Under the pieces are notes generated by a model. The model saw only the letters and a program-made list of their open reading frames with translations, searched no databases and had not been told where the DNA came from. Shown here piece after piece: positions 1-7,999 of a DNA stretch of 64,000 nucleotides (within the stretch, counting starts at the first letter, position 1; every line of letters begins with the position of its first letter). Made by a program: the position numbers and the translations under genes. Origin of the DNA: Salinimicrobium sp035607535 (GTDB taxonomy: Bacteria > Bacteroidota > Bacteroidia > Flavobacteriales > Flavobacteriaceae); the NCBI RefSeq assembly GCF_035607535.1, contig NZ_JAYDZX010000011.1, forward strand, positions 152,385 through 216,384, read 5' to 3'.

Positions 1-108
1 AGCAAAAAGCTCGATGAAAATATGAAGGCTTTACAGCACAATATTCTCTTTAGGGGATATTTTAAAAAGAAAGCCCGAAGGGAAGCAAGAGAGGCTTCCA
101 AAGAGTAA
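1..108 (+). CDS. C-terminal end of a truncated upstream gene, possibly MlaD/MCE family
   Basis: The window opens inside a frame that runs to TAA at 106-108 and gives the last 35 residues of a protein. The tail reads ENMKALQHNILFRGYFKKK followed by an Arg/Lys/Glu-rich end. This resembles, from memory, the C-terminus of Bacteroidota MlaD/MCE lipid-transport proteins, where a coiled coil ends in a similar basic stretch, but 35 residues cannot prove it. The start lies outside the window. The gene converges on the azurin-like gene and shares the hairpin just downstream. Confidence 0.55.
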   Translation, partial: SKKLDENMKALQHNILFRGYFKKKARREAREASKE

Positions 109-137
109 AAAAAACTGCCGGAGACGTATCCGGCAGT
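107..137 (-). terminator. Intrinsic terminator between convergent genes
   Basis: Arms 114-122 and 129-137 (ACTGCCGGA / TCCGGCAGT) pair perfectly around a 6-nt loop. The A-run at 107-114 becomes a U-tract when read on the minus strand, so the structure terminates the azurin-like gene. The plus-strand gene lacks a T-tract here and may stop less efficiently. Confidence 0.8.
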
Positions 138-166
138 CCTAACGAAATCAAGTCTAACTCTCTGTT

Positions 167-733
167 CTATTCAACGATAAATTTTCCCCGCATTTGAACA
201 TAATGTCCGGGGAAACTACAAATGTATTCATAAGTTCCTGCTGCCGGTGCAGTAAATTCAATGCTGGTCTCTTCGCCACCACCAATCATCTCGGTTTTAG
301 CAATTACAGCATCTGTACCTTCAGGTATATAATCATTACCCGTAGCAGTAGCAGCCTTTTGAGCAAAATCGACTACATCTGTTCCCTGCTTAAGAAGAAC
401 AAAATTGTGCCCCATCGCGTTTTCAGGCAATTGTCCAACGTGTGTAAGGGTGAGCCTAACGGTTTCTCCCGCCTTCACTCTAATTTCATTGATATTGTAC
501 TGCATAAGATCATTTCCGGTAAGATTTACCTGAACAACTCCATTCTGGCGCTGAACCGCTTGACCGGATTGCATGGTATCTGAAGTCGATTCCATTCTGT
601 CTTCACTGGTGTCGATCTGTTCAAGAGTTCCTTCCTCTCCAATAGTAATTGTTTCCTGATCTTTCTTTTCATCACCACAGCTCACTAGAACTAACGTCAA
701 TAAAAAGGCAAGAAATTGGTTTATTCTTTTCAT
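167..733 (-). CDS. Azurin-like cupredoxin lipoprotein
   Basis: A 188-residue type I blue copper protein, expected to carry electrons at the cell envelope. An N-terminal hydrophobic segment ends in the lipobox LVSC (Cys19), so the mature protein should be lipid-anchored. An acidic and polar linker (about 20-65) leads to the azurin domain (about 66-188). The copper ligands are visible: His109 in MGHN, then Cys172, His177 and Met181 in the C-terminal CSFPGHYVQM segment. The gene stands alone, with a good Bacteroidota promoter upstream and a terminator downstream. The partner oxidase or reductase is not in the window. Family assignment is firm; the physiological partner is unknown. Confidence 0.93.
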   Translation of the reverse strand: MKRINQFLAFLLTLVLVSCGDEKKDQETITIGEEGTLEQIDTSEDRMESTSDTMQSGQAVQRQNGVVQVNLTGNDLMQYNINEIRVKAGETVRLTLTHVGQLPENAMGHNFVLLKQGTDVVDFAQKAATATGNDYIPEGTDAVIAKTEMIGGGEETSIEFTAPAAGTYEYICSFPGHYVQMRGKFIVE

Positions 734-780
734 AATTTAGATTTTTCGTTAATCTTTCTACTGAAATTTCTCAATTATAC

Positions 781-814
781 CAAAGGTAAAGAACATAATA
801 AAAACCCACGCAAA
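781..814 (-). promoter_or_regulatory. Bacteroidota-type promoter of the azurin-like gene
   Basis: On the minus strand TACCTTTG (781-788) matches the -7 consensus TAnnTTTG exactly, and TTTG (811-814) lies 22 nt upstream, as expected for the -33 element. Transcription would start near 774-776, about 40 nt before the ATG. Confidence 0.7.
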
Positions 815-850
815 TCCTGCGTTAAGGAAAGCCTAATAATTCAGAAGGAG

Positions 851-1117
851 CTAAAGGATATGAGTCATTCTCCAGCGCTTTAGGTCGGGCAGAGATCTAA
901 TGGTTTGATGGGCTTCTTCAATGCTTATCTCATCATGGTGCCTGGCCATATCCAGTAATTTCTTTTCCATGTCATTGATGGTAAGATGATGGTCTGTAAA
1001 TTCCCCGTCCCTGAAGCACTCCAGGCAATAATCTGAAGTTTTGCTGTGATCTCTTTTCGTTCCTCTCATCTTCTTGGAAAAAGGAAGTCCACAGCACTGG
1101 CAAATAAGTGATTTCAT
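851..1117 (-). CDS. Small putative zinc-ribbon protein
   Basis: An 88-residue protein with a CxxC near the N-terminus (CQCCGLPF) and a second pair in YCLECF, a pattern typical of the putative zinc ribbon family PF12674. The C-terminal half is helical and polar, with no membrane segment. Members often occur as stand-alone cytosolic proteins of unknown role; I infer zinc binding but no reaction. It is divergent from the response regulator at 1340, across a 222-bp spacer in which I see no clear operator. Confidence 0.75.
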   Translation of the reverse strand: MKSLICQCCGLPFSKKMRGTKRDHSKTSDYCLECFRDGEFTDHHLTINDMEKKLLDMARHHDEISIEEAHQTIRSLPDLKRWRMTHIL

Positions 1118-1339
1118 AGCAACTAAATTTAATTAACAATAGATCGAAATGCAATTGAGCAAACTTTCCATGACCTATCTTTTAAAGATAAAAAAGTACG
1201 GAGAAAAAAAAGAGATTTTTGGGTCTTAAATATTTCACAATTAATGTTTTCTGCCGTATATTTATGTGGTACATAATTACCTGATAATCAGAGGTGATTT
1301 AAACAAATCTCCTGGCGTATCAGTTTAATTTTCAACGTC

Positions 1340-2383
1340 ATGGAAAGTTCCGTTCTCCTTATTGAAGACGATCTTGTTCTTGCCGAAAACACCCGCGAAT
1401 TACTTGAACTTTCAGGTTACCGCATGCTTCTCGCCCACGAAGGCAAATCCGGAGTTAAAAAGGCTTACAAAGAACTGCCCGATATCATCATTTCAGATAT
1501 CATGATGCCCGAGCTTGACGGGTATGAAGTTTACAGGGCACTACAACAAAACCGCCATACACGGAATATCCCCTTTATCTTTTTGTCAGCCAAGGCAGAG
1601 CCCGGAGATGTTCGCAGAGGAATGAACCTGGGGGCAGACGATTACATCACCAAGCCGTTTAGTGAAGAGGATCTGGTTCTGGCCATTGAAAAGAGGTTAT
1701 CAAAACGTGCTCAAATTCTGGAACAGGAAGAACAGACCCATTTGGAGAAAAAACCTCAACTTCACCTTGAGGAGTTCAAAGAGTATGTTCGCACCTACGG
1801 GGAACAGATTCAGGTCGAAAAGAACGAAGAGATTTATCTTGAGAACCGAATGGCCTCCAGTGTATTCTTACTGGAGCACGGGATGTTGAAGACTTTCCGG
1901 CTGGATGAGTACGGTAAAGAACTCATAACTGCCATCCCTCAAAAAGGGGATTTTCTTGGCTTCTACAGCTTTAAAACTCCTTCTCATTATCCCGAAAGTG
2001 CGCAGGCTCTGGAAAGAAGTATCCTCTACAGGATTTCACGTGAAGAGTTTATTCATTTGCTGCAGCAGAACCAGGAGTTGATGCTGGAATTTGCCGAGGT
2101 AATTTCTCATGATCTCGACATATTAAAAAGCCATTTATTAGAAATGGCGTATGGTTCAGTTCTAAAGAAAACCGCAAGTACCCTCCTGGAATTTGCCGAT
2201 AAAGTAAAAAGAGATTCCCAGCCTATCCTCAAAGTCTCCCGCAGTGATATGGCCAGCGTTGCAGGCATATCTACAGAAAGTTTTATTAGAAGTCTTTCTT
2301 CTTTAAAAAAAGATGGCTTAATAGATATTATTGGAAGAAATATCAAGATCCTAAAGCTGGAAAAACTAAGAGAGATCCACTAG
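1340..2383 (+). CDS. Response regulator receiver fused to Crp/Fnr-type transcription factor
   Basis: A 347-residue one-piece regulator. Residues 1-125 form a receiver domain with the acidic pair in IEDD, phospho-acceptor Asp53 in ISDIMMPELDG, and the conserved Lys in ITKPF. Residues of about 145-240 look like a cyclic-nucleotide-binding beta-roll, and 255-335 a Crp-type winged helix. In the recognition helix (STESFIRSL) the Glu and Arg matching CRP Glu181 and Arg185 are kept, while the CRP Arg180 position is Thr, as in Fnr-like members that read TGA rather than GTGA half-sites. No histidine kinase lies nearby, so it is an orphan. It sits directly upstream of Hsp20 and usp genes that carry Fnr-like palindromes, so it is their likely regulator (inference). 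Confidence 0.9.
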   Translation: MESSVLLIEDDLVLAENTRELLELSGYRMLLAHEGKSGVKKAYKELPDIIISDIMMPELDGYEVYRALQQNRHTRNIPFIFLSAKAEPGDVRRGMNLGADDYITKPFSEEDLVLAIEKRLSKRAQILEQEEQTHLEKKPQLHLEEFKEYVRTYGEQIQVEKNEEIYLENRMASSVFLLEHGMLKTFRLDEYGKELITAIPQKGDFLGFYSFKTPSHYPESAQALERSILYRISREEFIHLLQQNQELMLEFAEVISHDLDILKSHLLEMAYGSVLKKTASTLLEFADKVKRDSQPILKVSRSDMASVAGISTESFIRSLSSLKKDGLIDIIGRNIKILKLEKLREIH

Positions 2384-2411
2384 GTTTTTCTCAGAGATTT
2401 TTTTTCTAGTC

Positions 2412-2454
2412 TGACATTTATCATTCTCTTAGTGAGAGTATATTTCTAACTTAG
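2412..2454 (+). promoter_or_regulatory. hsp20 promoter with Fnr-like palindrome
   Basis: TGACATTTATCA (2412-2423) fits TGAY-N4-RTCA. The -7-like box TAACTTAG begins at 2447, 29.5 nt from the palindrome centre, which puts the site near -41.5 relative to the expected start: the class II activator position. The usp promoter has the identical spacing. Confidence 0.6.
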
Positions 2455-2487
2455 AAAGAAAAATTACTAACCTAAATTTCTAAGGTC

Positions 2488-2952
2488 ATGTCTTTAGTTA
2501 AATCCCACAAGCGCAGAACTCCGATGTTGAGCAATGCTCTAATGAGCGATCCCTTCTTTTCAGATCTCTTTGACCGCCGCGGGTTAAAAAATTACCTTGA
2601 TTCAAACAGCGATTTCGATTTTAATCCTGCTATGAACGTGAAGGAAAAAGAAAAGGATTTTGAGGTAGAACTGGCTGCTCCCGGACTAAAAAAGGATGAT
2701 TTTACGATCACTCTTGACAACGGACTCCTCACTGTTTCAGCCGAGAGAGAAGACAACAAAGAAGAGGAAAAAGATGGCTTTTTGAGCCGGGAATTCAGTT
2801 ACAATTCTTTCTCAAGAACCATAAGAATTCCCGAATCAGTAGATGAAGAAAAAGAAGTTTCAGCCAGGTATGAAAATGGAGTACTAAAATTAAAACTTCA
2901 GAAAAAGGATGGGATGGAACCTAAAAAACCGAAAACTATAAAGGTCTCCTAA
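2488..2952 (+). CDS. Small heat shock protein Hsp20/alpha-crystallin
   Basis: A 154-residue ATP-independent chaperone that binds unfolding proteins. The N-terminal arm (about 1-45) includes PFFSDLFDRRGL. The alpha-crystallin domain spans about 46-140 and has the usual strands, including the family signature near its end (ARYENGVLKLKLQKKD). A C-terminal Lys-rich tail (EPKKPKTIKVS) carries an IKV motif that may serve as the I-x-I/V anchor for oligomer assembly. Length is normal for the family. Its promoter carries the same Fnr-like palindrome as the usp operon, so it probably belongs to the same stress response rather than to a classical heat-shock regulon. Confidence 0.95.
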   Translation: MSLVKSHKRRTPMLSNALMSDPFFSDLFDRRGLKNYLDSNSDFDFNPAMNVKEKEKDFEVELAAPGLKKDDFTITLDNGLLTVSAEREDNKEEEKDGFLSREFSYNSFSRTIRIPESVDEEKEVSARYENGVLKLKLQKKDGMEPKKPKTIKVS

Positions 2953-2961
2953 CCTCCGGGA

Positions 2962-3074
2962 AAGAGACTGCCAAGTGATCATTAGCACATGTTCTACGAA
3001 TAAGCCTTGACAAAGGCAAATTAACCATAACCGGATTTATTTTCATAGAAGAAAACCCTGGCAGTCTCTTCTTT
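2962..3074 (+). other. Long-range inverted repeat downstream of hsp20, possible structured RNA or terminator
   Basis: A perfect 12-bp inverted repeat (2962-2973 and 3059-3070, AAGAGACTGCCA / TGGCAGTCTCTT) encloses 85 nt and is followed by CTTTT. A second small hairpin (GCCTT-GACA-AAGGC, 3004-3017) sits inside. It could be a 3' UTR structure, a small RNA ending in a weak terminator, or a large-loop terminator for hsp20. Confidence 0.45.
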
Positions 3075-3081
3075 TAAAAAG

Positions 3082-3124
3082 TGATGATCATCATCCTTTT
3101 ATATCAAAACTTCATTTAACTTTA
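3082..3124 (+). promoter_or_regulatory. usp operon promoter with perfect Fnr-like palindrome
   Basis: TGATGATCATCA (3082-3093) is a perfect 12-bp palindrome of the TGAY-N4-RTCA type. The -7 box TAACTTTA begins at 3117, 29.5 nt from the palindrome centre, the same as at hsp20. Confidence 0.65.
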
Positions 3125-3139
3125 AGGAAAACGCCGGAA

Positions 3140-3988
3140 ATGAGAAAAATTATTATCCCTACCGACTTTTCAGCCAATGCATTCAATGCTCTTAAATATG
3201 CTGCAGAGCTTTTCAAATATGAGAAGAGTGAATTCTACCTTCTGCACGCATATGCAGATGAAGTTTATAGTTTTGAGGGAGTGATCACTCATGACCTCCT
3301 GGATGAATATAAAGCAACGGTAAAGGAAAAATGCATCAGTGAACTGGAAAAGATCACTGCAGAAATAAAGCAGCTCTATTCAAATCCCAAACATAACTTT
3401 CACCCTGTATCTGCATTTGGACTCCTCATTGATGAAGTGAACGATCTTGCGGAAAAAGAAAATGCCGATCTCATTATTACCGCCACGAGGGGTAGCACAA
3501 ATGACAGGAAGTTAACCTTTGGCAGTAACACCCTGCAGATCATTAAATATGTGCAGTGCCCGGTTCTCAGTATTCCTGAGAACTATAGTTTTTCAGACCC
3601 TGAGAATATCTTATTCCCCACCAACTATCTGCTGCCCTATCAAAAGAGGGAACTTAAACTGGTGGGCGGGATAGCCCGCTCGTTCTGTTCGCATGTGCAT
3701 ATGCTTTATGTATCCCGCTTTGCAGAAGAGACCTTAAGACAACTTGACAACAAGATGGCTATAACTGAGCAGTTTTATGACCTTAAGATCACCCATCATC
3801 ACGAAGATTCACTGGAAAAAACTCAGGCTATTGAAAAGATGATCGACGATCTTAATATTGACCTCTTGATTCTGGTCAATTCCCGTCATAGTTATCTCGA
3901 GAACATTCTCTACAGCTCGACAATTGACAAGTTTGGACTACATCCCAAAGTTCCATTCCTCGTTCTCCAAAATTTCCACCGTTCTTAA
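3140..3988 (+). CDS. Tandem-domain universal stress protein (first copy)
   Basis: A 282-residue protein with two UspA-like domains. The first (1-150) begins with the strand-loop IIPTDFSANAFNALKYA and has a glycine-containing loop (ATRGSTNDRKLTFGSNT) resembling the ATP-binding G-x2-G-x9-G(S/T) signature. The second domain (about 155-280) is more degenerate and seems to lack that signature, though it begins with the related ILFPTNY. It is first in a five-gene operon: the next usp starts 11 bp downstream. Such tandem proteins are common in Bacteroidota and are induced by starvation or low oxygen; the exact role is not known. The upstream palindrome suggests control by the Crp/Fnr-type regulator. 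Confidence 0.9.
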   Translation: MRKIIIPTDFSANAFNALKYAAELFKYEKSEFYLLHAYADEVYSFEGVITHDLLDEYKATVKEKCISELEKITAEIKQLYSNPKHNFHPVSAFGLLIDEVNDLAEKENADLIITATRGSTNDRKLTFGSNTLQIIKYVQCPVLSIPENYSFSDPENILFPTNYLLPYQKRELKLVGGIARSFCSHVHMLYVSRFAEETLRQLDNKMAITEQFYDLKITHHHEDSLEKTQAIEKMIDDLNIDLLILVNSRHSYLENILYSSTIDKFGLHPKVPFLVLQNFHRS

Positions 3989-3999
3989 ATCTTTAGGTC

Positions 4000-4845
4000 A
4001 TGAAAAGAGTCCTTTTACCTACAGATTTCTCCGAAAATGCTTACAATGCAGCCAAATATGCCGTCCAACTTTTAAGCGGAGAGGAGTGCATCTTTTACCT
4101 GCTCAATACCTACACCCCGGTACTATATGACAATGAATCCCTGGTATACAGCGCCACACAACCAACTCTCACCGAGATCTACAGAAACAAATCTCTCCAG
4201 GGCCTGGAAAGGGTCCTAAGGCGCATTAAGCGGAATTTTAAGAATGAAAGACATCACTTTGAAAAGATCTCCTCCTTTAATCTGCTAAATGATGAGATAA
4301 AGGAACTGGTTATAGAAAAAGTGATCGATCTTATAGTAATGGGAACAAAGGGAGCAACAGGTGCAGAAGAGATCCTTTTTGGAACCCATACTGTTCACGC
4401 TATTAAAAAAACGCGATGCCCCTTACTGGCCGTTCCTTCTCATTACGAATTCAAAGTTCCACGAGAGATCTTATTCCCGACAGACTATGAGGCAGAAATC
4501 CCCCAACTGTTGGGCATTTTGAAGGAGCTGGCACAAATGCATTCCTCCACTATTAATATCCTGCACGTGTATTTTGGTATTAATCTTAATCCCATCCAAA
4601 CAAGTAGAAAAAAAGCATTAGCACGGGCCTTTAAAGATATTAGCCATCACTTTTATAGCGTCACCGAAAAAAGTGTGACCAGGGCCATATATGATTTTCA
4701 GGAGGAAAATGAAACAGATATGCTGGCCATGGTCAACAACAAACACTCCTTTTTTGAAAATTTACTGTTTACACCTGTCGTCAATGAAATAGGATTTAAT
4801 GTGAAGGTACCATTCCTTGTGATCCCTTCCAGGAAGAAGAAATAA
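4000..4845 (+). CDS. Tandem-domain universal stress protein (second copy)
   Basis: A 281-residue paralogue of the preceding gene. Domain one opens with VLLPTDFSENAYNAAKYA and carries GTKGATGAEEILFGTHT, a good match to the Usp nucleotide-binding loop. Domain two (about 155-278) starts with ILFPTDYEAE but lacks an obvious binding loop. Both copies share a C-terminal N-x-x-H-S-(Y/F)-(L/F)-E-N segment, which also occurs in the third copy, so the three arose by tandem duplication. The ATG of copy three begins 1 bp after this stop, which implies translational coupling. Confidence 0.9.
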   Translation: MKRVLLPTDFSENAYNAAKYAVQLLSGEECIFYLLNTYTPVLYDNESLVYSATQPTLTEIYRNKSLQGLERVLRRIKRNFKNERHHFEKISSFNLLNDEIKELVIEKVIDLIVMGTKGATGAEEILFGTHTVHAIKKTRCPLLAVPSHYEFKVPREILFPTDYEAEIPQLLGILKELAQMHSSTINILHVYFGINLNPIQTSRKKALARAFKDISHHFYSVTEKSVTRAIYDFQEENETDMLAMVNNKHSFFENLLFTPVVNEIGFNVKVPFLVIPSRKKK

Positions 4846-4846
4846 C

Positions 4847-5716
4847 ATGAAAACCGTCCTCTTACCAACAGATTTTTCTGCAAATGCTTAGAATGCAGGA
4901 CGATATGCAGTGGATATGTTTTTCAATGAGAGAGTTAATTTTATCCTGGTGCATGCCTTCAAGGTCAATGACTACTATGAAAAAAGCACATTGATAGCCA
5001 AACCTTCCAGGGCTATTCTGGAGAAAGAGAAAAAAAGAATAGAGGGTGAATTCAAAGCAGCTCTTAAAGATCTGAAAACAAATGCCGGGGAGGCTCATTT
5101 TTTTCACACTGCATGCCATAATCTCCTTCTCAACGATGCTATCTCAAAGGAATTACGAAAGAATAGGGTCGACTTTATAATAATTGGCAATCAGGGTCAC
5201 ACTGCCGGGGATAAGGCGATCTACGGTAGCAATACGATAAATATTATTGAAGAGATCCAACAATGCCCAATCCTAAGCGTCCCTTCGACAGTTACTTTCC
5301 ACCGACCAGCCGAGATTGTTCTGGCCAATAGCTTTAAAGCAGAATTAAAACCGGCTGACCTTGACTTTCTTATTTCCCTTGTTCAAAAATTTGACGCAAC
5401 CTTGCGTATCCTTCATATTTCTGAAGAGGGAGGGCTAAACAGGGAACAACATCGTAACAGGAAATTGCTTAAAGAAAAGCTGTCAGCTGTTAAGCATTCC
5501 TTTCATTCCCTGGAATTCCTTAGCGTAGCCTTGGGTATATATTCCTTCATAGAAAGCAGGGAAAGCGGAATGATCGCCTTTATAAATAAGAAGCACTCCT
5601 TCATCGAAAACCTGCTAATGAACCCGCTTTATAAAAATTTAGCACACTATTCCAAAATTCCGGTACTGGTATTACATCAACCTTCCGAACCGGTAAAGCA
5701 ACAAACCTCAACATGA
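4847..5716 (+). pseudogene. Third universal stress protein gene with in-frame amber codon
   Basis: The gene starts with ATG at 4847, one base after the previous stop. Its first 14 codons give MKTVLLPTDFSANA, the standard Usp opening. Codon 15 is TAG (4889-4891), exactly where copy two has Tyr15. The frame then continues as NAGRYAVDMFF and stays open to 5716. Full length would be 289 residues, normal for the group. No other damage is visible and the later Usp features persist (GNQGHTAGDKAIYGSNT loop, INKKHSFIENLL). It may be a recent pseudogene, a suppressed codon, a base error, or a gene reinitiating at GTG 4910 or ATG 4916 without its first strand. Confidence 0.8.
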
Positions 5717-6549
5717 AGATCTTAAAAGCTTCAGGGGAACGGGCTGAATTCCAGGAGAGCCGCGTAGCCGCTTCTTTAAGAAGAGCCGGCGCAAAAGAGC
5801 ATGTGATCGTAGATATTCTCAACACTTTGCGCAAAGAACTGTACGAAGATATCTCAACAAAAGAGATATATAAACGTGCTTATTATCTTTTAAAAAAGCA
5901 GGACGGTCTCACTGCTTCAAGATACAAATTGAAGAAGGCCATTTATGAATTAGGTCCTACAGGATTTCCTTTTGAAAAATTTATCGCAGCAGTTTTTGAG
6001 CATAGCGGGTATAAAGTGGAGGTTGGTAACCTCATGCAAGGGATCTGTGTAAAACATGAAGTTGATGTCCTGGCAATGAAAGAAAACCGGAAATTGTTCA
6101 TTGAGTGTAAATTTCACGGGGATCAGGCTAAGAAATGTGATGTAAAAATACCCCTCTATATTAACTCACGTTTTATAGATCTCAAAACTTTTCAGCTGAA
6201 GACAACAGTAAATACGGGAATTCAACATGAAGGCTGGGTGGTGACCAATTCCAGGTTTACAGAAGATGCTATCACCTACGGCCGTTGCGCCGGATTAAAG
6301 CTTTTGGGTTGGGATTATCCTGAAGGTTCTTCTTTAAAAGAAAGAATTGACAGCCTGGGGTTATATCCCATTACGGTATCAAATCTCCTTTCAGGCCGGG
6401 AGAAGCAGTTCCTCTTAAGCAGGGATGTGGTTTTGTGCAGGCAACTCGTACAGGATAATTTTTTCCTGGATAAGCTGGAAATAGGCAACGAACGTAAGCA
6501 CCTTATCCTGAATGAGATCGAAAAATTAATTGTTCCTCTAATACATTAA
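5713..6549 (+). CDS. ATP-cone domain fused to Mrr-like PD-(D/E)xK nuclease fold
   Basis: A 278-residue two-domain protein. Residues 1-80 match an ATP-cone, the nucleotide-sensing helical module known from ribonucleotide reductases (start KILKASGERAEFQESRV). Residues 83-205 resemble a restriction-endonuclease-like Mrr domain: GPTGFPFEKFIAAVF with Glu88, then Asp118 in HEVDVL and Glu131-x-Lys133 in FIECKFH, a complete PD-(D/E)xK pattern. The C-terminal 70 residues are unassigned. Its ATG overlaps the usp stop by 4 bp and the next gene follows after 1 bp, so it is a coupled operon member. No methylase is present, so classical restriction is unlikely; a nuclease gated by nucleotide level is an inference. 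Confidence 0.8.
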   Translation: MKILKASGERAEFQESRVAASLRRAGAKEHVIVDILNTLRKELYEDISTKEIYKRAYYLLKKQDGLTASRYKLKKAIYELGPTGFPFEKFIAAVFEHSGYKVEVGNLMQGICVKHEVDVLAMKENRKLFIECKFHGDQAKKCDVKIPLYINSRFIDLKTFQLKTTVNTGIQHEGWVVTNSRFTEDAITYGRCAGLKLLGWDYPEGSSLKERIDSLGLYPITVSNLLSGREKQFLLSRDVVLCRQLVQDNFFLDKLEIGNERKHLILNEIEKLIVPLIH

Positions 6550-6550
6550 G

Positions 6551-7924
6551 GTGAGCGATAACGTAAAGATCAGTTTTTTAGGTGCTGCCGGCACCGTAAC
6601 AGGATCAAAGTTCCTTCTGGAAACCCCATGGCTGAACATTCTTGTGGACTGCGGATTTTTTCAGGGACTGAAAGAGCTTCGGGAGTTGAACTGGAAGAAC
6701 ATAAGCATACCTCCTGAAGAGATAGATCTTGTTCTTCTCACCCATGGACATTTGGACCATACCGGCTACTTACCGAGACTGGTAAAAGAGGGATTCAAAA
6801 ATGACATTTTAGGCACCTCTCCTACCCTCGCAATTGCTGAAGTTATACTAAGAGACAGTGCAAAAATTCAGGAAGAGGATGCAAAAAGAGCAAATGAAGA
6901 AAGTTTTAGTATTCATCATCCCGCTTTTCCTCTTTATACCGAAGAAGATGTTGCAGCAACTCTCAAGTTGTTCCACTCTGTAAAAACAGATGAGTGGTTA
7001 GAGATTTCCGAAAAAGTCAAAATCCGGTTCCGTCGGAACGGACATATTATTGGAGCAACTTTTATCGAGCTGGAGCTAAACGGGAAGATCTTTGTCTTCT
7101 CGGGTGATATTGGCAGGGAAAAAGACGATCTTCTGGAATCTCCGGCAAAACCGGAGCATGCCGATTTTCTATTCCTTGAAAGCACCTACGGCGACAGGAT
7201 CCACCCAATTGAAGACGTAGAGAATATCCTGGAGCAGGCAATAACAAAATGCCTGTTAGATGATAGTACCCTCATCATTCCCAGCTTTGCGGTAGAACGA
7301 TTGCAGACCCTAATGTACAGGATCTATAATTTGCATAAGAAACAAAAATTCACCTTACCTCCTGTATATATTGACAGCCCCATGGGACACGAAGTGATCA
7401 AGATCTTTAGCAGGTTCATGTCCTGGCACAAACTTGACCATGAGGAGTTCAAAAGGATGAAAGACTTTTTCAGGATCATCACCAACTATAAAGATACCTG
7501 GAAGGTCATAGAAGATCCACGCCCCAAAGTGGTTATTGCAGGCAGCGGAATGGTTACCGGCGGTAGAGTATTAGCTTACCTCAAATCCTATCTTGAAAAA
7601 CCTGAAACTCAAATCCTTCTTGTGGGTTTCCAGGCCGAAGGTACACGAGGCAGGCAGCTACAGGAAGGGGTGCCCGATGTAAAGATCCATGGAAAATACT
7701 ATAAAGTAGAGGCTGCGGTTAAGACCATCAACAGTCTCTCTGCACATGCTGATCAAAATGAATTATTGGATTGGATAGCGGACCTGGAAACAGCACCGCA
7801 ACGTATTTTCCTTGTTCATGGTGAGAAAAAAGCCTCAGATGTCTTACGGGTGAAGATCAAAGACCGCTATGGATGGAAGGCAGATATTCCACATTTGGGG
7901 GAAACAGTAAGCCTAAGGGTATAA
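6551..7924 (+). CDS. Beta-CASP metallo-beta-lactamase-fold hydrolase (RNA-processing type)
   Basis: A 457-residue member of the metallo-beta-lactamase RNase superfamily. Zinc ligands appear in THGHLDHTG (His65, His67, Asp69, His70) and FSGDIGR. The beta-CASP insert covers about 210-370 and includes FAVERLQTLMY and GSGMVTGGR; the C-terminal RNA-specificity part has SLSAHADQNELLDW and LVHGEKKA. Homologues are 5'-exo- or endoribonucleases or of unknown substrate. Translation starts at GTG, 1 bp after the ATP-cone gene, so it is the last member of the usp operon; a terminator follows at once. Position suggests stress-linked RNA turnover. Confidence 0.9.
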   Translation: MSDNVKISFLGAAGTVTGSKFLLETPWLNILVDCGFFQGLKELRELNWKNISIPPEEIDLVLLTHGHLDHTGYLPRLVKEGFKNDILGTSPTLAIAEVILRDSAKIQEEDAKRANEESFSIHHPAFPLYTEEDVAATLKLFHSVKTDEWLEISEKVKIRFRRNGHIIGATFIELELNGKIFVFSGDIGREKDDLLESPAKPEHADFLFLESTYGDRIHPIEDVENILEQAITKCLLDDSTLIIPSFAVERLQTLMYRIYNLHKKQKFTLPPVYIDSPMGHEVIKIFSRFMSWHKLDHEEFKRMKDFFRIITNYKDTWKVIEDPRPKVVIAGSGMVTGGRVLAYLKSYLEKPETQILLVGFQAEGTRGRQLQEGVPDVKIHGKYYKVEAAVKTINSLSAHADQNELLDWIADLETAPQRIFLVHGEKKASDVLRVKIKDRYGWKADIPHLGETVSLRV

Positions 7925-7929
7925 ACAAA

Positions 7930-7960
7930 AGATCCGTGACTCTCGCCACGGATCTCTTTT
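7930..7960 (+). terminator. Intrinsic terminator of the usp operon
   Basis: A 9-bp stem (AGATCCGTG 7930-7938 / CACGGATCT 7947-7955) with an 8-nt loop, followed by CTTTT. It stands directly after the metallo-hydrolase stop codon. Confidence 0.85.
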
Positions 7961-7999
7961 AAGACATCAATAAATGCCGGGTTTCTTAAGAATAATAAA

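Noticed and set aside
194..583. 129-codon plus-strand frame opposite the azurin-like gene
   Set aside because: It lies wholly antisense to a gene with intact copper ligands and a lipobox, and its product has no family features.
1281..1291. CTGATAATCAG palindrome upstream of the regulator as an autoregulatory site
   Set aside because: Its half-sites are one base apart, not four as in the three promoter motifs, so it does not fit the same binding geometry.
5713..6549. Restriction-modification system
   Set aside because: The Mrr-like domain is fused to an ATP-cone, no methyltransferase or specificity gene is present, and the gene is embedded in a stress operon.
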